Both the position numbers and the translations under genes were made by a program. A stretch of 51,553 nucleotides of DNA from Pseudomonadota bacterium. GTDB lineage: Bacteria > Pseudomonadota > Alphaproteobacteria > Acetobacterales > Acetobacteraceae. Shown in pieces: positions 1 through 9,500 of the stretch. The notes under the pieces are model-generated. The model had not been told where the DNA came from and searched no databases. It saw nothing but the letters and a program-made list of their open reading frames with translations. The stretch is from NCBI GenBank assembly GCA_021805565.1, contig JAJZFA010000052.1, positions 1 through 51,553 of the forward strand. The letters run 5' to 3'. Every line of letters starts with the position of its first letter. Within the stretch, counting starts at the first letter, position 1.

Positions 1-113
1 GCTCGCTTTTGCGAAGCCACCGCCAATCCCACCGTGACCGCCGCCATCCATCGAAGCTCACCGCGATGCCTTCGGAGATGAGACAAAGCCTGTGCCGACC
101 AACAGAAAATCAA
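1..113. other. Window edge, no gene assigned
   Basis: No gene can be supported here. On the plus strand, frame 1 is open from base 1 to a TGA at 79-81 and could be the last 26 codons of a gene entering from the left (it reads ARFCEATANPTVTAA near its start), but this is too short to identify. On the minus strand an ATG at 47 opens a short hydrophobic stretch that leaves the window at base 1. Either could be real. Confidence 0.25.
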
Positions 114-217
114 AATGAGAATTGCTGCCGGATTACGGCAACGGACATGCCCTGTGACTATGTTTCGGCAGACAGCTTTATCGGCGTGCTACCGCATTTT
201 TGGCCGATGCTGCCCTA
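114..217 (-). repeat. Dispersed hairpin repeat, copy A
   Basis: Read on the minus strand, this begins at the stop codon of the 51-codon gene and matches 16047-16149 on the plus strand. About 52 of the first 70 columns align without a gap, and the match continues with one gap to a shared CTCATT. The first 50 bases fold into a stem: GGGCAGC-ATCGGC pairs with GCCGAT-AAA-GCTG..TGCC, and TGC-GGTA-GCA forms the tip. The second half carries an imperfect palindrome GGGCATGTCC. Function is unknown; a structured 3' element or small palindromic repeat is the simplest reading. Confidence 0.6.
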
Positions 218-370
218 GTGCTCCGCCACCCCGCTGGTTCCGGGCGTGGCGCCAGATCCCGCGACATCGGCCAGCAGTGTCCAAATCCGGTCAGGTTGCA
301 TCGGCACGTCAGGGTCGTTCAGCAACCGGTCGAGTTCATCGAGTTTGCGGCTGTATTCGGCAGTGGACAT
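215..370 (-). CDS. 51-residue conserved-looking small protein (release-factor-like motif)
   Basis: A 51-codon gene starting at the ATG at 370, with GAGAGG about five bases upstream, ending in TAG at 215. The product starts MSTAEYSRKLDELDRLLN and continues with DPDVPMQPDRIWTLLADVA, then a short Gly/Ala-rich tail. I recall similar short proteins in Acetobacteraceae annotated as peptide chain release factor-like; the motif is compatible with a fragment of such a helical domain, but there is no GGQ catalytic loop, so it cannot be a working release factor. It lies 112 bases downstream of the 400-residue gene on the same strand and may be cotranscribed. The hairpin repeat begins at its stop codon. 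Confidence 0.6.
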   Translation of the reverse strand: MSTAEYSRKLDELDRLLNDPDVPMQPDRIWTLLADVAGSGATPGTSGVAEH

Positions 371-482
371 GCGCACCTCTCAAAGCGAGCGTAGCCGCGA
401 TCAACACCGGATTACCGGCGAAGCCCGCGACATCTATCCTTGCATATGAGGCGGCGGCGGCGGTTCCCCAGGCCCCGGCCGA

Positions 483-1685
483 TCAAACCGACGACATCAC
501 CGACGCCGCGAGCGCCGCGGAACCGGCGGCGGGGTGCTGGGGGTTGCGGAATCGCAGTTCTCCGCCGGGCGCCGAATCAGGTTCGGCGACGCCGAACAGT
601 TCCAGCCGGGATACGAACCCGACCGCCACCACCGGCCTTGCCTGCGGGTGTGTCATGAACTGACGGGCCTCGCCTTCCAGTTCCAGGCGATCGCGCAGGC
701 CGCGCCATTCCAGGCGATCGGTGTCTTCCACGAAGATCGACAGAATGCCTGGCCGCTCACCGGTCAGGCGCGCCGGGGCAAGTTCGGCCAGCCGCCTGCG
801 GATGGCGATCGCGACCTCGTTTTCCTGGCCGGCGCGCGCGGCCATCACGAACACGCCAGCGCCGGCCGTCGTCACCGACAAGTGCGCTTCCGGTCCGAAC
901 TCACGCCGCAGGGACGACACCAGGCCCATGTCCTCGGCCTGCGCACCGGCCAGCAGAAGCGGATCCAGGCGTAGCACGATCGCCTCATCCCGGTCGTGAC
1001 GCGACCGCGTTTCCAGCATGGTGCGGATGCGTTGGTGCAGGTGTGCCAGCGTTTCCGCATCCGGTCCGGCGTCGTGCAGGCCACCGCGCAAGCCTTGCGG
1101 CAGGGTCATTTTAAGCAGGTACCGGCCCGGATGGGCGGCAAGCCAGGTCTGCAGGTCCGGATCGATCCGGTCGGCCAAACGGAACCAGGCGCCGCGATGC
1201 ACACCCCTGCCATCTTCCGCGGTGACCACATCGCAGGCGACTTCGGCCTCGATACCGTCCCGGGCGATCAGCAGATCGTATTGCGTTGAATCTTCGAGCC
1301 CGGAAAATGCAACCGTAAAACCGCGCTCGCGCTGCACGATGGCGGAGCGGACAAGGTGAAAGACGGGGATCAGCGTATTCTGCCCCTTGAGGCCAAGGCG
1401 TAACTGGTCAACCAGCCGGTCCCGGCCAGGGACAGTCAGTCCGTCGGCGATGGATGAAATCCCGGCCGCGATCGACCCTAATCGCACTTCGGCCACCGAT
1501 GGTTTAAGGCCGGGTTGGCGGATGTGCTTGTCCAGGCTGAGTTCCACGCCATGGCGCTGGCGGATGGCCTGCCCCGCTCGGGCGCCCGACGCGGCAAGAT
1601 CGCGGATTTCTGTCAGGCGGTCATGCCACCGACGGGCGCCGACCAGGCCGAGAAACGAATTTAAGCCAGGAAATCCAGAATTCAT
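483..1685 (-). CDS. Hypothetical protein, 400 residues
   Basis: I do not recognise this gene. It encodes 400 residues, largely soluble, with no signal peptide or membrane segment. Around residues 130-180 it alternates strands and acidic/basic residues (YDLLIARDGIEAEV, then ACDVVTAEDGRGVH), which faintly recalls nuclease-like folds where an acidic residue precedes a strand ending in E-x-K. The expected lysine is absent, so no function is assigned. The start at 1685 has a weak ribosome site, and a start further inside is possible. The 133 bases upstream are AT-rich and hold a TTGACG on the minus strand (1752-1757) that could be a -35 box, but no convincing -10 partner was found. Confidence 0.6.
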   Translation of the reverse strand: MNSGFPGLNSFLGLVGARRWHDRLTEIRDLAASGARAGQAIRQRHGVELSLDKHIRQPGLKPSVAEVRLGSIAAGISSIADGLTVPGRDRLVDQLRLGLKGQNTLIPVFHLVRSAIVQRERGFTVAFSGLEDSTQYDLLIARDGIEAEVACDVVTAEDGRGVHRGAWFRLADRIDPDLQTWLAAHPGRYLLKMTLPQGLRGGLHDAGPDAETLAHLHQRIRTMLETRSRHDRDEAIVLRLDPLLLAGAQAEDMGLVSSLRREFGPEAHLSVTTAGAGVFVMAARAGQENEVAIAIRRRLAELAPARLTGERPGILSIFVEDTDRLEWRGLRDRLELEGEARQFMTHPQARPVVAVGFVSRLELFGVAEPDSAPGGELRFRNPQHPAAGSAALAASVMSSV

Positions 1686-1818
1686 GACTAAGGATTCATT
1701 TTTTCTATGTGATAATAACCAGACTAGTAATCATCCTGTATTGTGCTCGGACGTCAAGCCATTTTGTGAAACCAGGCGATCGGGTGGCCGATACCGGGCG
1801 CCTCGTTCCGGAACGGCG

Positions 1819-2922
1819 TCAGTTGCGCGGCAACCGGAGCGCCGTCGGGGCGTCCGGGTTCTGCGCGCGATGGCGCAACAGATGATCGGCCAGCACACAG
1901 GCCACCATCGCCTCGCCCACCGGCACCGCACGTATCCCAACGCACGGATCGTGCCGGCCCTTGGTAAGAATATCGATATCCTGCCCGGTCCGGTCAACCG
2001 AACGGCGCGGCGACAAAATGGAACTGGTCGGCTTCACGGCGAAACGCACGACAACCGGCTGTCCCGTCGAAATACCGCCCAGAATCCCACCGGCATGGTT
2101 GGACCCGAATGCCACCAGCCCATCTTGCATGTGCATTTCGTCGGCGTTCTGTTCCCCCGACAGGGCGGCGGCGGCGAACCCTTCGCCGATTTCTACCCCC
2201 TTGACGGCATTGACCGACATCAGAGCAGCCGCGAGATCGGCATCCAGCTTGCCATAGACCGGCGCGCCCAGGCCGGGCGGCACACCGTCGGCGACAACCT
2301 CGATCACCGCGCCGGCCGAGGACCCGGCTTTGCGAATCGCCGACAAGTAGGATTCCCAGGTCTGGGCCATGACAGGATCGGGACAAAAGAACGGATTTTC
2401 GCCCACCTGTGCCCAGTCCCACCGGTCGCGGTCGATGCGGTGCGGACCGATCTGGACCAGCGCGCCGCGAATCCGCACCGCGGCGCCCAGGACGATGCGC
2501 GCCACCGCGCCGGCTGCCACCCGTATCGCGGTTTCGCGGGCCGACGACCGGCCACCGCCACGATAGTCGCGGATGCCGTATTTCAGATCGTATGTCAGAT
2601 CGGCATGGCCCGGCCGGAACTGGTCCGCGATGGCAGCGTAGTCGCGGGACCGTTGATCGGTGTTCTCGATCATCAGCCCGATCGGTGTGCCGGTCGTCAT
2701 CCCCCCGAAAACGCCGGACAGAATACGGATCGTATCGGCTTCCTGCCGCTGGGTGGTGAATTTCGACTGGCCCGGCCGGCGCTTGTCCAGCCATGGCTGA
2801 ATGTCCGCCTCGGCCAGCTTCAGCCGCGGCGGGCAGCCGTCCACCACGCCGCCGATCGCCGGCCCGTGGCTTTCCCCCCACGTCGTAACACGGAATAAAT
2901 GGCCGAACGTGTTATGGGACAT
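1819..2922 (-). CDS. aroC: Chorismate synthase
   Basis: Converts 5-enolpyruvylshikimate-3-phosphate to chorismate, the last step of the common aromatic pathway, using reduced FMN. The 367-residue product matches the usual length. It shows the family signatures: [14 protein letters not shown] at the N terminus, [14 protein letters not shown] with the invariant histidine, [12 protein letters not shown], and [14 protein letters not shown] plus [11 protein letters not shown] near the C terminus. The ATG at 2922 is 12 bases from the fabI stop codon, so the two genes are probably cotranscribed. Nothing is missing or truncated. Confidence 0.97.
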   Translation of the reverse strand: MSHNTFGHLFRVTTWGESHGPAIGGVVDGCPPRLKLAEADIQPWLDKRRPGQSKFTTQRQEADTIRILSGVFGGMTTGTPIGLMIENTDQRSRDYAAIADQFRPGHADLTYDLKYGIRDYRGGGRSSARETAIRVAAGAVARIVLGAAVRIRGALVQIGPHRIDRDRWDWAQVGENPFFCPDPVMAQTWESYLSAIRKAGSSAGAVIEVVADGVPPGLGAPVYGKLDADLAAALMSVNAVKGVEIGEGFAAAALSGEQNADEMHMQDGLVAFGSNHAGGILGGISTGQPVVVRFAVKPTSSILSPRRSVDRTGQDIDILTKGRHDPCVGIRAVPVGEAMVACVLADHLLRHRAQNPDAPTALRLPRN

Positions 2923-2934
2923 GACGCCGCACCG

Positions 2935-3777
<843 letters not shown>

Positions 3778-3924
3778 GACAATCCTCTCGTTCGCGATAC
3801 GCTTTGAATCCATCGCGTTCCGGTGGTGACACATGGCGGCAGGTGCGGGCAAGAGGCGGTCGCGGAATTGTTGGTCCCGCGTTCAGACGAACGATCCGGA
3901 TTGGGCCCGCCGGCAAAACGACAG

Positions 3925-5250
3925 TCAGACCCCCGCCACCGCCAGCCGCCGAACCGGTCTGGCCGGAGAAGGCGGCTTACGGCGGGCAACCGCCGCTCCG
4001 CGATCCGGTTCCGGCGCGGGCATCGGGTTTTGTCCGGTCAGACGGCCGATCAGGCCACAATACGACCGCAGGTAATCCGCCATCGCCAGGCTTCGCTCCG
4101 CATACAACCTTGCATTCTGCCGCAGCCGTCCGGTCAGCGCTTTATCTTCCAGCAGGCCCAGAATTGCGCGGGCCAGTGTATCCGGCTCCAGGAACGGCGT
4201 CAGCAAGCCGTTCTCGCCGTGGACGATAAATTCGCGCACCGCATCGATATCGCCGCCGATCACCGGACATCCCATGGCCATGGCCTCGCGCAGCGACCAC
4301 GATGCGACGAACGGGTATGTCAGGTAAACATGGGCATCCGACCGCCGTAGTGCGGCGAGATACGTAGAATAGGGAATCCGTCCCGGGAACACGACCCGGT
4401 TCAAATCGATGTCCTTGCCCACCTCCGCCAGCATCGCCTCCCGCCAGGTGCCGCCCCGGTGCGGAGCGGTGCCGTAACTGATACCGTCGCCTCCGACCAT
4501 GATCACCTTGATGTCCTTACGCGCCCGCATCAGGTCCGGCAGCGCCCGCATCATGATGTGAAATCCACGATACGGCTCCAGATCGCGGGAAACGTAGGTC
4601 ACCAGTTTGTCGGTGGGGCGAATCGTCATATCGCCGACCTTCAGCGTCTTTCTGTGCGCACCCGGATCGGGACTGCATGTCACGAGATCGACCCCTTCCC
4701 AGATCAGATCGATCTTCGGGCGCGCCCAGTCCGGGTACGTGGATAACTGCCACTGGGTCGGCGTCTGCCCGGCGCCACCCAGGTTCAGCGCCACATGGTT
4801 GATCGCGTTCTTGGCCCTGATGCGCGGAAAATCCAGCGGATCGGCGGGAAATTCCGGATCGAATCCGACATCCGCCCTGTCGTGCTGATAATAGAACTCG
4901 AAATAACCCAGCATCGGCGCATCCGGCCAGACGTCGCGCAGATTGAGCATCTCCCCCCAGCCATGATGGCCGATGATCATATCGGGTTTATACCCGAGGT
5001 GCTTCAGGCCCTGCGCGGTGCGGGCCACGGCTTCGGCGCGTCTGGCGCCGTTATCCAATTCCCGAGCCGCGATATGGGTTTGTGGCGTGTCGAGCGGGGG
5101 CTTGCTGTACGGCACTTTCCGGACGCCGACGATTTCGTTGGCGTTCGGTTCGGTGATGAACACCACATCGTGCTGTCCGGACCCAACAAGGTGACGAACG
5201 ATGTGCAGGAACTGTCCAGGGTAATTCTGGTGGACGAACAGGAATTTCAA
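3925..5250 (-). CDS. Family-4 type glycosyltransferase
   Basis: Transfers a sugar from an activated donor to an unknown acceptor in the cytoplasm. From the TTG at 5250 the product is 441 residues and starts LKFLFVHQNYPGQF, the opening strand seen in many GT4 enzymes. The C-terminal half has the GT-B donor site: VTYVSRDLEPYRGFH, VFPGRIPYSTYLAAL, and WSLREAMAMGCPVIGGD, the E-x7-E region. The frame is open to 5592, but that extension is an Arg-rich stretch running across the neighbouring repeat and the 3' end of the upstream gene, so I reject it. A TTG start with GGGG eight bases before it fits, but is not certain. The C terminus is a Pro/Arg-rich tail. It is the last gene of the export/glycosylation group. 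Confidence 0.88.
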   Translation of the reverse strand: MKFLFVHQNYPGQFLHIVRHLVGSGQHDVVFITEPNANEIVGVRKVPYSKPPLDTPQTHIAARELDNGARRAEAVARTAQGLKHLGYKPDMIIGHHGWGEMLNLRDVWPDAPMLGYFEFYYQHDRADVGFDPEFPADPLDFPRIRAKNAINHVALNLGGAGQTPTQWQLSTYPDWARPKIDLIWEGVDLVTCSPDPGAHRKTLKVGDMTIRPTDKLVTYVSRDLEPYRGFHIMMRALPDLMRARKDIKVIMVGGDGISYGTAPHRGGTWREAMLAEVGKDIDLNRVVFPGRIPYSTYLAALRRSDAHVYLTYPFVASWSLREAMAMGCPVIGGDIDAVREFIVHGENGLLTPFLEPDTLARAILGLLEDKALTGRLRQNARLYAERSLAMADYLRSYCGLIGRLTGQNPMPAPEPDRGAAVARRKPPSPARPVRRLAVAGV

Positions 5251-5294
5251 TCTGGCTACCCCGTGTCGCCGGAAGGCCGGCCCGCGCTGTGTCT

Positions 5295-5384
5295 TATGTT
5301 TTCGCGCGTCGCTTCGGCGCCGGCTATGTTTTCGCGCGTCGCTTCGGCGCCGGTTATGGTTTCGCGCGTCGCGCCGGCGCCGGC
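5295..5384. repeat. 30-bp tandem repeat, three copies, spanning a stop codon
   Basis: Three consecutive 30-base units at 5295-5324, 5325-5354 and 5355-5384. The first two differ only at their last base; the third is slightly diverged. The stop codon of the upstream minus-strand gene lies at 5354-5356. In that gene's frame every unit encodes a basic tail of the form PAP(A/K)RRAK(P/T) followed by TAA or TAG. Confidence 0.9.
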
Positions 5385-6385
5385 CGGCCCTTGGGCGGAG
5401 CAGCCGGCTGTGCGGTCGCCGGAGCGGTGCGGGCCGGTTTTTTAACGGCCGGGTCCTTGCGGGCCGGAACGGCGTTCCCCGCACCGGCCTTGATGCCGCG
5501 CGGAAGAATAACAATCCGAAACGATTCAAGCGCCGCCAGGCTCTCGGATTCGCAGGTTTCGCCGCCAGGCACCGGTCCGGCGCGGGTACCATCCACGAAT
5601 GTCGCGGAATAGGTGCAATCCAGCGTCTTGGCAGCGGCGCCCTTCAGCCGGACTTTAAAGCCAAGCAGCGGAAGCGCCATGCCCCGGCTGCCGCAGAATT
5701 TGCCGGATTCGACCCAGGGGGACAGCCAGTTCCGCCCCAGAACGGCCTGATATTCAAGGTCTTCGGGCGCCAGGTCGGGAAGCGGCGCCAAACCGAAGCC
5801 TTCGATCCACTGGCCGCTGGCCTCCACGCCAAGCCATTCGCCCAGCGCACAACCCACATCGCCGCTGCGCTGGATATGGGCCATGACCGCGGGGTTGGCC
5901 GGGGTGGGCGCAGGCGCCGCGGGCGATGCGGGGGCCACAGCGGATTCGGGCACCGCCGCCGCGTTCGGCTCCGCGCTCAGTCGCAGCACCTGTAGCCGCG
6001 GCGCGGCGTCCAGCCCCTTGTGCTGGTAAATGGTGACCAGGATTTGCGCCGATCCGTCGGTGACCCGAACCAGCGCGGCTGTACCGTTCAGCCAGCCGTC
6101 TTCGCGAAACGTGCTGACACTGACGGCTTCCGGCCGTCCCACCAGGCCAGGCGGTGGGGTGATGCGAACCCCGGGCAGACCGGTTTTAACGTCGGGCGCG
6201 GGGCTGCCGGGGCTTTGAAAAACGCAAAACAGGCCCGTGTCCAGCGTCATGAGATGCGCCGACACCTGTAGTTCGGCAACCTTGCTCGCCGCGTCGGACG
6301 GCAGGTTGGCCGGCTGGGAGGCAGTCTTTGCCTCGCTCGTGGGTTCAGACAAGCGGCTTACTCGCTGTTGGGGTGTGCGTGCCAT
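5354..6385 (-). CDS. Hypothetical protein with ChW-like tryptophan repeats
   Basis: A 343-residue protein between two glycosyltransferase genes. The region from about residue 165 to 300 resembles Clostridial hydrophobic W (ChW) repeats: AHIQRSGDVGCALGEWLG with GQWIEGFGL, then YQAVLGRNWLSPWVESGKF with GMALPLLGFKVRLKG, then a weaker third copy TYSATFVDGTRAGPV with ALESFRIVIL. The N-terminal third may be another beta domain, followed by an Ala/Pro linker. The C terminus is a basic Pro/Ala/Lys/Arg tail. No signal peptide is visible. There is no clear ribosome site, but TATAAA sits seven bases before the ATG, so the mRNA could be leaderless. ChW-like domains suggest surface or glycan binding; that role is inference. 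Confidence 0.72.
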   Translation of the reverse strand: MARTPQQRVSRLSEPTSEAKTASQPANLPSDAASKVAELQVSAHLMTLDTGLFCVFQSPGSPAPDVKTGLPGVRITPPPGLVGRPEAVSVSTFREDGWLNGTAALVRVTDGSAQILVTIYQHKGLDAAPRLQVLRLSAEPNAAAVPESAVAPASPAAPAPTPANPAVMAHIQRSGDVGCALGEWLGVEASGQWIEGFGLAPLPDLAPEDLEYQAVLGRNWLSPWVESGKFCGSRGMALPLLGFKVRLKGAAAKTLDCTYSATFVDGTRAGPVPGGETCESESLAALESFRIVILPRGIKAGAGNAVPARKDPAVKKPARTAPATAQPAAPPKGRPAPARRAKP

Positions 6386-6507
6386 GTGCGGATTTATATG
6401 ACCCAGTCAGAAGGATTGAGAAAGGCAACAACCGGCGGGGTGTTTGCCGCCGTCGATACACCGGCGCCACGGGCCGGCTGCCGCGGAAATACACACTATA
6501 GTAACCA

Positions 6508-9500
6508 TTAATGCCCCGTCGCGGCCATCGCCGCAATCAATGTATTGTTTATACCACCCGCCGGCAGCCCCAACGGAAGCAAAAATCCGCGTCCGGTCCG
6601 CCGGATGCGTTCGGCCGGGGCCCCGATGTCGAAGGCCGCCACCCGCAGGCCCGCCCGCCAGATATCGCTCAGGCCCAGACACCATGTTTCCGGGCAGATC
6701 GCAGCGACAAAGCCAAGCTGGGCGCTTTGCGCGGCGATCAGGCCGGCGGCTTCGTCCGAATCGAAACGTCCTGTGATAAAAACCCGTCCGGTCGCCAGCA
6801 ACCTTGCATCGTCGATAGTGTGGCCAACGACGATAAATTCAAGATTGAGATCGCGCCGCACCGCATCCTGGGCGCAGGCGAGCAGGATATCGTAGCCCTT
6901 GTGGATGCCGATCGCACCGGCCACGCACACGGTGGGCCGACCCAGTCCGATCCGCTTCGGGGCGGCGACCGGAGGCAATGCGGTATCGTCATGGTGCGGA
7001 ATCGCGATCGCCGTCAGTCCGGCGAAATGCCGCCGCATCCGGCTGGCAGCATCGTCCGATGGCACCACGACGCGCCGGGCGGCAGCCAGAAACGCGGCGG
7101 ACCGGTCGCGCAAGGCAGCAACGGTTATGTCCTCCCGCAGAAAGTGGCCGTTAGCGGAGATGCAGTCTTCGCAATCGGGCAAGTCCGGTTCTCCGCAATA
7201 GCGATCGTGCGCACCCACCAGCGCCACACGCGGGCAGAGCAAGGCGTAGTCGTGAACATGCACATCGTAGGGAACAGCCAAAAGTCTTAACAGATCGTAA
7301 ATCGCCGGCGGATAGTCCGCCAAATGATGCACGTCCGCGATGTCCGTTTTCGCGGCGCGCAGCAGGCGCAGTAAGGCCGGAAGCTCTTGCGGGACAGCGA
7401 AGATCAGGTTGCGCAGATCGTTCGTCACACCGTCCCCGACCGCGATCGCCGGTTCGCCGCCGGCGGTTTCGGCCGGCCGCAGGATAATGGGGCGCCGCGC
7501 GGCGCCAGCGTGTCCGGCGACTGCGTGGATCAAGCGTTGTTCGACCCCGCCCCCATCGTTGTGCGCGATCAGCACCGCTGCCCTCCGCCAGGCAACGCCG
7601 CGTTCGCGCCATCGCAGCAGGTCGATCCGCCGGCGCCGGTTCGCCAACGGGTCGCGCCTGGCAAAATCCTGCATCAGTGCCGCGTAATCGGGATGAAGCT
7701 CTTGCAGGAGCCGGTCGTTGCGTGCCCGCAGATGCGTGTTGCCGGCCCCGCACGTCGGGCCAGCCGGCCGGCCCACGAACAGGCCGGCCAGCGCGACGGT
7801 GCGCCAGCCCAGGCGGCGGGCACGCAGGCAAAGATCATGGTCATGGTTCGGCCCCTGGGCGAACACATCGGCGCGGAACACGCCGACAGCATCCAGAGAG
7901 TCGCGCCGCAGATACAGGCAGCCGCCCCCGCCCACCAGAATATCGACCGCGACCCCGCCGTTCGCGCGTGCGGCCAGACGGTCCAGCCGGCTCGTCTCCG
8001 CCCAATCCGGTTCGCGACCGGCGCTGTTCGGATAACCCGCGATACCGCCATCGTTCGATAGCGGCGCGACAACACCGATATCGCGGGCGGCGTAAGCGGC
8101 GGCCCGCAACCGTTCCACCCAGCCCGGTGGAACCAATGTGCCGCGGCGAAGCAACACGACGTCGCGTCCGCGCGCTGCCACGATCCCGGCGTTCGCGGCG
8201 GCCGGAAAGCCGGTCGCCCGCGGTAGCCGCAGCAGCCCGATCACTCGTTTTGCGGCCAGCTCGCCCAGCGCCGCGGTCAGCGCCGGACCGGACGATCCGT
8301 CGTCCACCGCCAGCACCCGGGTTCCAGCGGGCAGCGAGGCCAGAACGCTGCCGAACCAGGCCAGAACGACGGCTCCGCCGGGATCGACAGGTGTAACGAC
8401 GGCTCCGCCGGGATCGCCAGGTGTAACGGCGGCTACGCCGGGATCGGCAGGTGTAACGACGGCTCCGCCGGGATCGACAGGTGTAACGACGGCTCCGCCG
8501 GGATCGACAGGTGTAACGACGGCTCCGCCGGGATCGACAGGTGTAACGACGGCTCCGCCGTCAGGCAGCAGAATAACGACCGTGACGGCTCGCTTGCGGC
8601 CGCCGGCACCGGCCCGCGGGCGGGACACCGGGGCATCCGTCAGGATTGGCGGCATCCCATCCGTTCCGGTACTGGACGGACGGGTGGGGCCGGCCGGATT
8701 CAGCGGGCTGCCAGGCAGGTCCGTTCCATCCGGTCCCAGGATGTGCAGCAATCCGGACGGAATGTCGTCGCGTGTCAGCCGGAATGACCGTGGCCGGGCC
8801 AGCGGACCGGCACCGGGCACGATGACGGATTCGTCCGACGCCACGACTTTCGTGTTGCGGTGCCCGGTCAGGGTCAGGGTCAGAACCGGATTCGTGTCCG
8901 GATCGCCGGGATGCCACGCCCAGCCGCGAATCCCGCCGTCGAAAACCTCGGCACAGCCATCCAGGCGCCGGATCGACGCAATCCAGATCGGGCTGCCCAG
9001 CAACGGCATATCGCCGCTGCACACATCGATCCGGCGGCCTGACGGCCAATTCGCCGGCAGTTTCGTGCCGCGCAGCGGCTTACCATCCAGCGCTATCCGC
9101 ACCCGGTCAGGTTCGGCGGCATGGATTTCCAGCCCGCCGTCCGATCGCAGCGCGCACCAGCCGGGACGCGACCCGGCGACGTCTGCCAGTCCGGCGGAAT
9201 CCGCGACAAACGCATGGCGCGACAGTACCGCGGCAAGCGGTTCCGCCGCGGCCGTTGGCCCCGACAGGCGCAGGCGCGCGGTGGCGAGACCCAGCCAGCC
9301 CTGCCGGACATCGTGCTGAGCGACGACTTCCTGAAACAGCGACGCCGCCCGGGCGGGGGCGGACGCCACACAGGCGCTTGCCAGAGTCAGCGCAATAGTC
9401 GGATCGGTGGGGGCCAGCCGCCGGGCGCGGTCCAGCCAGCGCAGCGCGGCTGCCGTATCGCCGGTCGCCAGGGCCTGCAACCCGAGCGTCAACGCTTCGC

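Noticed and set aside
483..1685. Nuclease assignment for the 400-residue protein
   Set aside because: The resemblance to a PD-(D/E)xK-like core is faint and the catalytic lysine is absent.
5251..5592. Arg-rich N-terminal extension of the GT4 glycosyltransferase
   Set aside because: It runs across the 30-bp repeat and the coding end of the upstream gene in another frame, and has no resemblance to transferases; the TTG at 5250 starts the normal fold.
8371..8560. CRISPR-like array
   Set aside because: The units are directly adjacent with no spacers and keep the codon frame, so this is a coding minisatellite.
8138..9319. Long plus-strand open frame opposite the large transferase
   Set aside because: It is Pro/Ser/Thr/Arg-rich, as expected for the complement of G+C-rich coding DNA, and the minus strand has clear domains.
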